DNA of 7,345 nucleotides from B4-G1 sp964393895 (GCA_964393895.1 CAYMWP010000183.1:1-7345), one strand, 5' to 3'; shown: positions 1-6,414, numbered from the stretch's first letter. Program-made: numbers and translations. The notes: generated by a model from the letters alone, not told the origin.

Positions 1-23
1 GTTTGCTATGAGAACCTCTTTTG

Positions 24-1019
24 TCAAGTCGCGTAGCAAGTTATGCGGCATTGCGCCTGGGCGCACCCGTTGACGACCACGACGCCGTTGGGGTCGGCCA
101 GCCCGATATCTTCCGCTGCCAGGATGTAGAGCCGACGCAGGATGAAGCGGGGGTCTTCGCCGGCGGCCACCATCTTGGCCAGCCAGTAGAGCGCGGCGTC
201 GGGGTCGCTGCCACGCACCGACTTGATAAAGGCAGAGATGGTGTCGTAATGCTCGTCACCCTTCTTATCGTAGCGCAGCGCGCGTTGCTGGATCGAATCT
301 TCGGCCACCTCTAGCGTGACGTGAATGATGTCGTCGTCGGGTGAGGCGCTCTCCACGGCCAGTTCCAGCGCGTTGAGCGCGGCCCGAGCATCGCCGCCGG
401 CGACGCGCACCAGGTGGGCCAGCGCTTCCTCGTCGAGCTGGACATCGCGGGCGCCGTAGCCACGCTCGGGGTCGGCCAACCCGTTTTGCAGGATCGCGGC
501 CACGTCGTCGGTGAGGGGTTTGAACTGAAAGACGCGGGAGCGTGAGACCAGGGGCCCGATGACCTCAAAGTAAGGGTTCTCGGTCGTCGCGCCGATGAGC
601 ACGATGGTGCCATCCTCGACGTGAGGCAGCAACGCGTCCTGCTGGGCCCGGTTCCAGCGGTGGATCTCGTCCACCAGCAGGATGGTACGCTGGCCATACA
701 TTCCGCGCCGGTCCTTGGACTCCTTGATGACGCGCCGCAGGTCGGCCACGCCTGCCAGCACTGCGCTGATGGTCTCAAAGTGGCTGGCGGTCGTGTTGGC
801 AACAATGGTCGCCAGCGTCGTCTTGCCGCTGCCCGGCGGCCCCCAAAAGATGAGGGAGGAAAAGAGGCGGTCGGCCGCGATGGCGCGGCGCAGTAAGCGG
901 CCCTCGCCGACGATGTGTTCCTGGCCGACGAATTGATCTAGGGTGCGCGGGCGCATGCGGGCTGCCAGTGGCGCCTGGCTGTGGATTTGTTCCCGCCGGC
1001 TGTGCTCGAACAGGTCCAT
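24..1019 (-). CDS. rarA: RarA/MgsA-type AAA+ ATPase, C-terminally truncated
   Basis: RarA (MgsA) is a cytosolic AAA+ ATPase of the clamp-loader/RuvB kind that acts at stalled or gapped replication forks. I chose the ATG at 1019 because the protein then begins MDLFEHSRR, the usual RarA opening; the open frame continues upstream to 1235 only as a shadow of the preceding gene. Visible in order: QFVGQEHIVG (about 29-38), Walker A GPPGSGKTT (60-68), Walker B LLVDEIHRWN (114-123), sensor 1 IGATTENP (142-149), SRSRVF with candidate arginine finger (159-164), and the family stretch DKKGDEHYDTISAFIKS (251-267) to AAEDIGLADP (301-310). After about residue 320 family similarity stops, ten unrelated residues follow, and TGA ends the frame at 331 residues. 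The family is usually about 420-450, so roughly 100 residues of the C-terminal oligomerisation domain are missing. It starts 11 bp after the upstream stop with no strong ribosome binding site, so coupled expression is likely. Family call is very secure; whether the product functions is doubtful. Confidence 0.93.
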   Translation of the reverse strand: MDLFEHSRREQIHSQAPLAARMRPRTLDQFVGQEHIVGEGRLLRRAIAADRLFSSLIFWGPPGSGKTTLATIVANTTASHFETISAVLAGVADLRRVIKESKDRRGMYGQRTILLVDEIHRWNRAQQDALLPHVEDGTIVLIGATTENPYFEVIGPLVSRSRVFQFKPLTDDVAAILQNGLADPERGYGARDVQLDEEALAHLVRVAGGDARAALNALELAVESASPDDDIIHVTLEVAEDSIQQRALRYDKKGDEHYDTISAFIKSVRGSDPDAALYWLAKMVAAGEDPRFILRRLYILAAEDIGLADPNGVVVVNGCAQAQCRITCYAT

Positions 1020-1030
1020 CGTCGTTTTGC

Positions 1031-2458
1031 TCAAGGGGTGTAAAAGGTAAAGGTCTCCGCCAGGCGGGCCGCCAGCGGCGCCAAGTATTGAGGGAATAAT
1101 CCGGCCGCGGCGCCAAGCCCAATTGCCGCGATCACGACCATCGCCGTCAGCCAGCCCTCGGAGGAGGATTGGGGAATGACGCTGCGATCTTTGGGGGAGC
1201 GGGCCCGCACCAGGAGGGCGGCCAGTCCTCGCCACACGCCGACCATCACTCCTATTCCCGCCAGGATGAGAACCAACACCGAGTTTTGGTTAGAGGCTGC
1301 CAGTGCGCGGCAGAGGGGCCAGCGCCAGGTAAAACCCGCGCTGATCGGCAAGCCCGCAACCGAAAGCCCGCCCAGCGCGAAAGCCGCCGTACTCCAGGGA
1401 GCTTTCCAGCCCAACCCGCGTAGCGCGTCGAAACTATCGTCGTTCCCACTGTGAGCCCGCAGCCCGGTCAACCCCGCCGCCATCAGAACCAGGCCAAAGG
1501 GACGCATCAGCAAGGATAGGATGACCAGTGTCAGTCCAGATTCGTCGTTCATCGCCAGGGCCAGGAGCGCCGCCCCACTGTCCACCAGCGCGCCGTATCC
1601 CATCAAAGAGCCTGGGCGACGTTGGGCCGGCGCGAGCAGCGCGCCCACAACGACCATCGCCAGGCCGGCGGTAGAAACGATGGGACTAAAGCGCGGGTGG
1701 TCGCTGAGCCAGGGGTAGGCTTCCAAAAATTCGAATAACAAAAACCAGATGACCCCATTGCCGATGGTGAGAATAAAGGCGCTCGCCAGGGGGACGCTAT
1801 CGTTGGTGATGGTTGATACCCAGGTGTGAAAAGGCACGACGCCCAGCAGCAAGGCGAAGGAGACAGCCAGCAGGATGGCCGTTGTGCCTAGCAGCTCCGT
1901 CTCGTCTGGCGTCAGTACGTAGCGTTCCATCAGCCAGTGAGTGACCAACAGGCCGGGCAGGGCCAGCGTGGTGAACGTCAGGTAGCGCAGCCCGCCTCGA
2001 GCAGGAGGCCCACTCTCGGCCTGCAACGCAAAGACGGAGAGGGCAGCGGCAATCTCGACGAGCAAGGCGGCATAGATGGGGGGCCGGATCAGTAATGCCC
2101 CCGATAGCAGGCTGAGCAGGCCCAGGCCCATCGGGAAAAGCAGAGAGCGGGGTGTAAAGCGCCACGCCAGGAGAAAGAGGCCGGCGGCTGTAAAGAACAG
2201 GATCGCCATAGCCGCGCGATCGGCTTGTTCCAGCACCAACTCGCGGCCGAGAAAGGTCACTGCCTCTCCCATCTCGATCTGACGATCCCCCCAAAGCTGC
2301 ATAGGTTGATCCAGTGGCAGCGCCACAGCCGCGATTCCCAACACCAAAGCCGTGCCGGCAGACAGCAACGCCGACAGTGCAGTCCAGCGCAACAAGCTGT
2401 ATACCACGCCCGCCATCACCAGCGGGAGGATCAGCAATAAAAGCGTGCCAGAGATCAC
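1031..2458 (-). CDS. NuoN/NuoM-like proton-conducting membrane subunit
   Basis: A 475-residue, almost wholly hydrophobic protein of the antiporter-like family (complex I NuoL/M/N, Mrp A/D, group 4 hydrogenases), expected to span the membrane about 13-14 times. Family landmarks: LLVEIAAALSVF (132-143), with E135 at the TM5 glutamate site; VVPFHTW (207-213) followed by a SVPLASAF segment matching the TM7-TM8 PFHxW...APTPVxAF region; and FDALRGLGWKAPW...LSVAGLPISAGF (343-376), the best-conserved stretch of NuoN/M. The residue five before P209 is L204, where the family has its pumping lysine. The TM8 lysine site is N234 and the TM12 site is R379. The start is GTG; it overlaps the previous stop as GTGA and has a strong GGGAGGGGG ribosome site just upstream. 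It is the third gene of the membrane module. Membership of the superfamily is clear; assignment to N rather than M or D type is less certain, and transport activity is unproven. Confidence 0.85.
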   Translation of the reverse strand: MISGTLLLLILPLVMAGVVYSLLRWTALSALLSAGTALVLGIAAVALPLDQPMQLWGDRQIEMGEAVTFLGRELVLEQADRAAMAILFFTAAGLFLLAWRFTPRSLLFPMGLGLLSLLSGALLIRPPIYAALLVEIAAALSVFALQAESGPPARGGLRYLTFTTLALPGLLVTHWLMERYVLTPDETELLGTTAILLAVSFALLLGVVPFHTWVSTITNDSVPLASAFILTIGNGVIWFLLFEFLEAYPWLSDHPRFSPIVSTAGLAMVVVGALLAPAQRRPGSLMGYGALVDSGAALLALAMNDESGLTLVILSLLMRPFGLVLMAAGLTGLRAHSGNDDSFDALRGLGWKAPWSTAAFALGGLSVAGLPISAGFTWRWPLCRALAASNQNSVLVLILAGIGVMVGVWRGLAALLVRARSPKDRSVIPQSSSEGWLTAMVVIAAIGLGAAAGLFPQYLAPLAARLAETFTFYTP

Positions 2459-3120
2459 GCTGCCCCCTCCCTGCCGGCGGCGATCTGGATGGTTCTCAGG
2501 TAAGCGGCGGCCAGTGCGATGAGAAAACTAACGGCTCCCATCAGGCCGGCCACGGCCAGGCTGGGCTCCAGGGCGACGTAAAACAACTCAAAGCCCGAAA
2601 GGAAAGTCAGCAGTCCCAATCCCACCTGCATTGGATCGTCGCTCAACCCGACGAGCAACAATCCCAGTCCGGCCAGTAGATAGCAGGCCAGTGTGATGTC
2701 GCCGGGGACTTGAGGTAAGGGGATACGCAGCGCGGCTGTGTATGCCGCCACAGAGATCAGTATTCCGGCCAGCAGGTGAAACGACGCCCGGGCGGAAATG
2801 ATCCAGCGGCGCCAGCGCTGCGAGACTGTCGCGCTCTCTTCGACGGGCGCAGGTTGTTCGAGCGTGCTCGCCCGGCGCTCGGTCAGGTAGAACACCATAC
2901 AGATAAGCCAGCCGATCAATCCTTTGACGGCCGCCACCTCCAGCCGGATTAGCCGGGTCAGCAGCAGCACCAGGAAGAAATACTGGACGGTGAGGGCCAA
3001 TGAGTTTAGTCTCCAGTCCCGGCTGATGGCCAATGTCCCGGCGGTGACAAATACTCCAGCTACAGCAGGCATAGCGGCCAGAAAAGAGACACGCTCTAGC
3101 AAATCTACCAAAGTCGGCAT
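2455..3120 (-). CDS. HyfE/NuoK-like membrane subunit
   Basis: A 221-residue membrane protein with about seven helices (approximately 13-33, 40-58, 64-80, 112-131, 141-159, 165-186, 187-208). Two arginine-rich cytosolic segments lie near 80-110. Length and layout match HyfE, the hydrogenase-4 subunit whose C-terminal part corresponds to complex I NuoK/MrpC. EVAAVKGLIGW (61-71) resembles the helix of HyfE carrying its conserved lysine. GLLTFLSGFELFYVAL (169-184) resembles the NuoK helix with a buried glutamate (here E178). In complex I this subunit links the antiporter-like subunits to the rest of the membrane arm; here it sits between two antiporter-like genes, as MrpC does between MrpA and MrpD. 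The ATG at 3120 is chosen over an upstream frame extension because it overlaps the preceding TAA as TAATG and has GGAG nine bases before it. The extension would be wholly a shadow of the larger gene. Similarity is low, so a generic seven-helix membrane protein is the alternative. Confidence 0.72.
   Translation of the reverse strand: MPTLVDLLERVSFLAAMPAVAGVFVTAGTLAISRDWRLNSLALTVQYFFLVLLLTRLIRLEVAAVKGLIGWLICMVFYLTERRASTLEQPAPVEESATVSQRWRRWIISARASFHLLAGILISVAAYTAALRIPLPQVPGDITLACYLLAGLGLLLVGLSDDPMQVGLGLLTFLSGFELFYVALEPSLAVAGLMGAVSFLIALAAAYLRTIQIAAGREGAA
2463..2471 (-). promoter_or_regulatory. Strong ribosome binding site for the GTG-started NuoN-like gene
   Basis: On the minus strand GGGAGGGGG lies four bases before the GTG at 2458, inside the end of the upstream gene. 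With the GTGA stop/start overlap, it decides the GTG as the real start and suggests both re-initiation and independent ribosome loading. Confidence 0.7.
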
Positions 3121-4742
3121 TACCCACCACTCCACGCCAGTAAGATGATAAGAAACAACACCCAGGACCACAGGAGAGCGCCGGCTCCACCAACCACCTC
3201 GTCGGCGGCCCAAAGCATACTCAACCCTCGATCCAGCGCCCTGACTACCGCGTCGTATAACCAATCGAGGCGCAAGAAATCGTGGGCCGCGCCGAGCAGC
3301 AAGGTCATACGCGGGCGCAGGTTTCCATCCTGCCAGGCCAGCACTCCCCCGCCCGCGAGCGAAACTATCCACAGCAGCCATCCCCCCAGACCCGGCAGCG
3401 CGAACAACGTGCTCGCCGAGGGGAGGTGAGAGCCAGCGATAAGCAATGGTGGGTAGAGGCCAGCTAGGATCAACAGCAGGGCTGGTAGTCCTTGCCCGGC
3501 CAGGCGCGCCGCGAGCGACCAGCGTTGGCCGGGGAGAGGAGAAGAGGCTGGCAGCAGCAGCCAGCGCATCAGCGCAGGAACCAGGAAAAGGTTCCCAGCG
3601 AAAAAGGCAACCCCCCACTCGAGGCGTCCTGCCCGTGTTAGTTCTCCTATCAAGGTTGCTTCGGTCGCAAAGCCCAGCGTGAGCGGCATTCCCAATAGCG
3701 ACAAGGCCCCAATCAACGAGGGCCAACTCCACCACGCCGCTTCCTGTCGGAGGCCGTCGCTCAGAAAGAGTGTCGTCATTCCCAGCGCCCAGGCTACGCC
3801 GCCGACGGATATGACTGCCATGCCGTCTCCCCCGGCCAGTTGGGCGGCCAGGAGCACTGCCCCGGTTGCCCCCATCCCGATCCACGGCAGAGCAGAGCGG
3901 GCGGTCTTGGAAGACCAGGCAAAAAAGCCACCCATGGCCAGGGTCGCCGCTGCCAGGGTTGGTATCCACGCGCCGTTAGAGATAAATCCGCCGTTTGCCG
4001 AGGCGAGGCGGAGCCACAGTCCCCAGCCCGTGATAGGTCCAAGCAGAAGCAGAACGGCGATTGGGGAGGCAGTGCCCAGATCGTCGGGGGCGGCCAGGTG
4101 GAATGGATAGGCCCACGAGCGCAGGATACCGGCCACTGCCCACAACGCCAGTTTAACTTGGCCGGGTTCCATGAGCGACCACAGTTCACTGCTCGCCCCA
4201 TCGTAAGAGAGCACCGTCCCGGCCCACAGGAGCAGTGTCGCCAGGTTGCCCAGGATGAGGCCCCGAACCGCCGTCCGCGTCGAGCCTTCGGCCGCGATGC
4301 ACCCCGCAGCCTGGAATATGTCGTAGATGGCCCAGCCTACGATCAGGGTGAGAGGGTTGGCTGCCCACAAGGCCACGAGGATGGAGGAAAGCAGGGCTAA
4401 CATAGTGGCCGCAAGACGGGGCGGGAGACCCTCCGCGCGGCCCAGCGTCGCCAGGACCGCGCAGCAGGCCGCCAAGGCCAGCATAAAGGTGAGCGGCTGC
4501 ACGATGGCGTCGCTATGCAAGATCAACGTGGCGCCAAACAGGGATACCGGCTCCCACAAGGAAGGGATAATCCTTACCGGCTCTAGCCATTTTAACGCCA
4601 GGGTAAGGATAGTGGCAAGGCCAGCCGCTGCAAGAGCGACGTAGTGAATGTATGGGCGTAAACGGGACCAGAGAGATAACCCCAGCACCCCTAACGCGCC
4701 TAGCAGAGGCAGAATGACGGTGAGAGTGAGAAAAAGTGACAT
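3120..4742 (-). CDS. NuoL/NuoM-like proton-conducting membrane subunit
   Basis: A 540-residue polytopic membrane protein of the proton antiporter-like family and the first gene of the minus-strand operon. Landmarks: N-terminal helix MSLFLTLTVILPLLGAL; TM5 region LIVGWAIYDIFQAAGCI (133-149); TM7 region ILRSWAYPFHLAAPDD (206-221), matching the KSAQxPFHxWLPDA signature; ASPIAVLLLL for APTPVSALLH; and LSLLGMPLTLGFATEATLIG (347-366) at TM12. The C-terminal tail DWLYDAVVRALDRGLSMLWAADEVV (493-517) resembles the NuoL tail (DxxYDxxxxRPLxxLxxxLWxxxDxxV), so it looks closest to NuoL, although E361 at TM12 is the NuoM-like choice. The usual TM5 glutamate is A138 (D141 lies one helical turn on), the TM7 lysine is R208, and the TM8 lysine site is glycine. 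The ATG at 4742 is the only good start; no clear Shine-Dalgarno precedes it. Family placement is firm; ion specificity and partner complex cannot be read from sequence. Confidence 0.85.
   Translation of the reverse strand: MSLFLTLTVILPLLGALGVLGLSLWSRLRPYIHYVALAAAGLATILTLALKWLEPVRIIPSLWEPVSLFGATLILHSDAIVQPLTFMLALAACCAVLATLGRAEGLPPRLAATMLALLSSILVALWAANPLTLIVGWAIYDIFQAAGCIAAEGSTRTAVRGLILGNLATLLLWAGTVLSYDGASSELWSLMEPGQVKLALWAVAGILRSWAYPFHLAAPDDLGTASPIAVLLLLGPITGWGLWLRLASANGGFISNGAWIPTLAAATLAMGGFFAWSSKTARSALPWIGMGATGAVLLAAQLAGGDGMAVISVGGVAWALGMTTLFLSDGLRQEAAWWSWPSLIGALSLLGMPLTLGFATEATLIGELTRAGRLEWGVAFFAGNLFLVPALMRWLLLPASSPLPGQRWSLAARLAGQGLPALLLILAGLYPPLLIAGSHLPSASTLFALPGLGGWLLWIVSLAGGGVLAWQDGNLRPRMTLLLGAAHDFLRLDWLYDAVVRALDRGLSMLWAADEVVGGAGALLWSWVLFLIILLAWSGG
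3130..3133 (-). promoter_or_regulatory. Ribosome binding site for the HyfE/NuoK-like gene
   Basis: On the minus strand GGAG lies nine bases before the ATG at 3120. With the TAATG overlap, it supports this start over the long upstream extension of the same frame. Confidence 0.6.
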
Positions 4743-4758
4743 TGAGTATCGGTGCGGT

Positions 4759-4790
4759 CTATTCTAACGCACCCGGCTATTCTAACACAC
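4759..4790. repeat. 14-bp direct repeat, 18-bp period, upstream of membrane operon
   Basis: ctattctaacgcac (4759-4772) and ctattctaacacac (4777-4790) differ at one base. On the minus strand each copy holds TTAGAAT, so each offers a TAGAAT -10-like hexamer. They may be tandem promoter elements, or binding sites for a regulator on one face of the helix (18 bp is somewhat under two turns). Confidence 0.7.
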
Positions 4791-4807
4791 AAGGTGAGAG
4801 ACCGCAA
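4779..4807 (-). promoter_or_regulatory. Candidate sigma70-type promoter of the membrane operon
   Basis: On the minus strand TTGCGG (4802-4807) is followed by a 17-bp spacer and TAGAAT (4779-4784), one base from the TATAAT consensus. Transcription would start near 4772, giving a leader of about 30 bases before the ATG at 4742. The -35 match is weak (TTG only). A second TAGAAT at 4761-4766 could serve instead with a very short leader. Confidence 0.45.
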
Positions 4808-4845
4808 ACAGTCGGCAGATTGTGGATTGGAGTGTCTTTTCAGTG

Positions 4846-4930
4846 TTCACTTGCATCCACCACGGAGGCATAGAGAGCGCCGAGTTAGGGTCATTTTCCA
4901 TCACCCTACGCGCCTGTGGTGAGATGTGAA
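4846..4930. repeat. Nested imperfect inverted repeat between divergent promoters
   Basis: The outer arms are ttcac-ttg-catccaccac-gg-aggc (4846-4869) and gcctgtggtgagatgtgaa (4912-4930), pairing through aggc/gcct, caccac/gtggtg, catc/gatg and ttca/tgaa with small bulges. Inside is a perfect 6-bp stem, tagggt (4886-4891) with accctA (4903-4908), and an 11-base loop. It lies outside both predicted transcripts, so a DNA-level role is more likely than an RNA one. Confidence 0.5.
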
Positions 4931-4944
4931 TGATCATCGAGTCC

Positions 4945-4973
4945 TTGCCTCGAAAGCTCGTTACTGGTATACT
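4945..4973 (+). promoter_or_regulatory. Sigma70-type promoter of the two-component operon
   Basis: TTGCCT (4945-4950), a 17-bp spacer and TATACT (4968-4973), with TGG directly before the -10 giving an extended -10 form (TGnTATACT). A start near 4980 gives a leader of about 30 bases before the kinase ATG at 5010. Confidence 0.68.
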
Positions 4974-4987
4974 TGAGCAAGATCGTC

Positions 4988-4996
4988 GGAGGAAGG
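4988..4996 (+). promoter_or_regulatory. Ribosome binding site of the histidine kinase
   Basis: GGAGGAAGG ends 13 bases before the ATG at 5010. It is purine-rich and matches the anti-Shine-Dalgarno well, but the spacing is a little long. No better start codon lies closer in frame. Confidence 0.55.
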
Positions 4997-5009
4997 ACTG
5001 AATTACTGA

Positions 5010-6392
5010 ATGGCTTGGTCACGAGACGCTCTCACTGCTCATCAACTGGCGCTGGCGCTCTTTTATGGGCAGACTTTTTTTGTGTTGGGTTTTTCCGTTA
5101 TCTTTCTGGCCCGCCGCAGTGCGCGGATAGAGATAGCGCGTAACCTCCTGTTCCTGGCTGTTTTTGGATTCTGCGAGGCTTTGGTGGCCTGGAGTCCTCT
5201 GTGGATCGAGCCATCGGACGCTCCAGCTCCCGCGCTTGCCTGGCTGCGGCTGCTTCTGCTAGGTACGGGTTACGCTTTCCTGTTGACTTTTGCCTTGCAG
5301 ATATTCACGTCGCTGGAAAGACGGGATCAGGAGTGTTGGACCATCGTCGGCGGCCTGGTTGCCCTGTGGTTGATCGGCTTGTTCGTCGCTCTCGTGATTG
5401 GTGTGCCTGTGGAGAGGATTTGGCTCGGCGGAGAAATCGTCGCTCGCTACGGGCTGGCGCTGCCTGGGGGACTGCTGGCGGCGTTCGGCCTGCGCCTCCA
5501 GACGTACCGTACTATTGGGCGTGAGCGATTGCCGCTGGTCAAAGTTCACCTGCGCATCACCGGGATTGGTCTGGGGCTTTTCGCTCTGTTGGGCGGGTTG
5601 ATCGGCCCGGCCGCTCCTTTCTTCCCCGCCAATTGGCTCAACCAGGAATTGTTTCTGCGGGCGACCGGCGTTCCGATTTCGCTGCTCCGTGGTCTGTGTG
5701 GTATCGCCATCACCTATGGGATCGTACACACGCTGGGCCTGGTCCTGAGCGAGATCGAGTTGTGGCTGGAGAACGCGGAGCGGAGGCAGGTCTTGGTCAG
5801 AGAGCGGGAGCGCATCGGACGCGAGCTGCACGATGGCATCATCCAATCAATCTACGCCGCCGGCCTCATGCTGGAAGGAGTCCAGCACAGCGTTCCCGAT
5901 GAACCGGAGGCAGCGCGCTCTCAACTGACGCGCGCGATAGACAGCCTCAACCAGACGATCCAGGACATCCGCCGCTACATCTTTGACCTGCGCGGCGAGA
6001 TGCCGGCCGACGACCTGAAGACAGGGCTGAACAAGATGCTCGACGAGTTTCGCGTCAATACCCTGCTGGAAACAGAGTTCCTCGTGGAAGGTGAGAGTGA
6101 AGGAGGGATGGGGGCCGAACGCCGCCAGCACATCCTGCAGATCGCGCGTGAGGCGCTGACCAACGTGGCCCGGCACGCCCAGGCCCGGCGGGTCGTGGTC
6201 TCCTTGCAGTACGACGCGAGCGAGTTACAACTCGTCATCTCTGACGATGGCGTTGGGGCCTCAAAGTTGCCGGTCAACAAAGGGCACGGCCTGCGCAACA
6301 TCCGCGAGCGTGCGCGCCTGATAGACGGCGCGCTGGATATTGATACGCAGCCAAACGAGGGCATGAAGTTGACTCTCACCGTGCCGTATTAA
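5010..6392 (+). CDS. Seven-helix membrane sensor histidine kinase, NarX/DevS-type core
   Basis: A 460-residue sensor kinase. The N-terminal half is a membrane sensor with about seven helices (approximately 12-34, 44-62, 78-99, 111-132, 146-164, 182-204, 221-243) and no recognisable extracellular or GAF/PAS domain. A helical linker follows (about 247-265). The HisKA_3 dimerisation domain has ERERIGRELHDGIIQS with phospho-acceptor H274. The HATPase_c domain has an N box (REALTNVARHA, N385), a D box (SDDGVG, 411-416) and a G box (KGHGLRNIRERA, 424-435). All catalytic boxes look intact. After sensing a membrane-linked or hydrophobic signal, it should autophosphorylate H274 and pass phosphate to the response regulator encoded 22 bp downstream. 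It has its own promoter and is divergent from the proton-antiporter-like operon. The ligand is unknown; a membrane, redox or ion-gradient cue is a guess from the neighbours. Kinase call is very secure. Confidence 0.93.
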   Translation: MAWSRDALTAHQLALALFYGQTFFVLGFSVIFLARRSARIEIARNLLFLAVFGFCEALVAWSPLWIEPSDAPAPALAWLRLLLLGTGYAFLLTFALQIFTSLERRDQECWTIVGGLVALWLIGLFVALVIGVPVERIWLGGEIVARYGLALPGGLLAAFGLRLQTYRTIGRERLPLVKVHLRITGIGLGLFALLGGLIGPAAPFFPANWLNQELFLRATGVPISLLRGLCGIAITYGIVHTLGLVLSEIELWLENAERRQVLVRERERIGRELHDGIIQSIYAAGLMLEGVQHSVPDEPEAARSQLTRAIDSLNQTIQDIRRYIFDLRGEMPADDLKTGLNKMLDEFRVNTLLETEFLVEGESEGGMGAERRQHILQIAREALTNVARHAQARRVVVSLQYDASELQLVISDDGVGASKLPVNKGHGLRNIRERARLIDGALDIDTQPNEGMKLTLTVPY

Positions 6393-6414
6393 AGTTGATC
6401 GTTGGAGACGTGAC

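Larger units (their letters stand above)
4743..5009. other. Divergent intergenic region between membrane operon and two-component system
   Basis: A 267-bp gap between the starts of two divergent transcription units, with no credible gene in it. It contains a candidate minus-strand promoter and direct repeat near 4759-4807, a nested inverted repeat at 4846-4930, a good plus-strand promoter at 4945-4973 and the kinase ribosome site at 4988-4996. This is the natural place for shared control of both units. Confidence 0.75.

Noticed and set aside
1020..1235. N-terminal extension of the RarA frame by 72 residues
   Set aside because: It overlaps the end of the NuoN-like gene, has low-complexity shadow composition, and the family start MDLFEHSRR is at 1019.
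3121..3969. Extension of the HyfE-like frame to about 504 residues
   Set aside because: The extra part lies wholly inside the NuoL-like gene in another frame and is rich in Arg/Gly/Ser without membrane helices. The overlapping TAATG with its ribosome site gives a better start.
3840..4400. 186-residue plus-strand open frame
   Set aside because: It is antisense to the NuoL-like gene, with shadow-type composition rich in Gly, Arg and Gln, no domain and no ribosome site.
5259..5846. 195-residue minus-strand open frame within the kinase gene
   Set aside because: It is Gln/Arg-rich and antisense to a clear histidine kinase, as expected for a shadow frame in GC-rich DNA.
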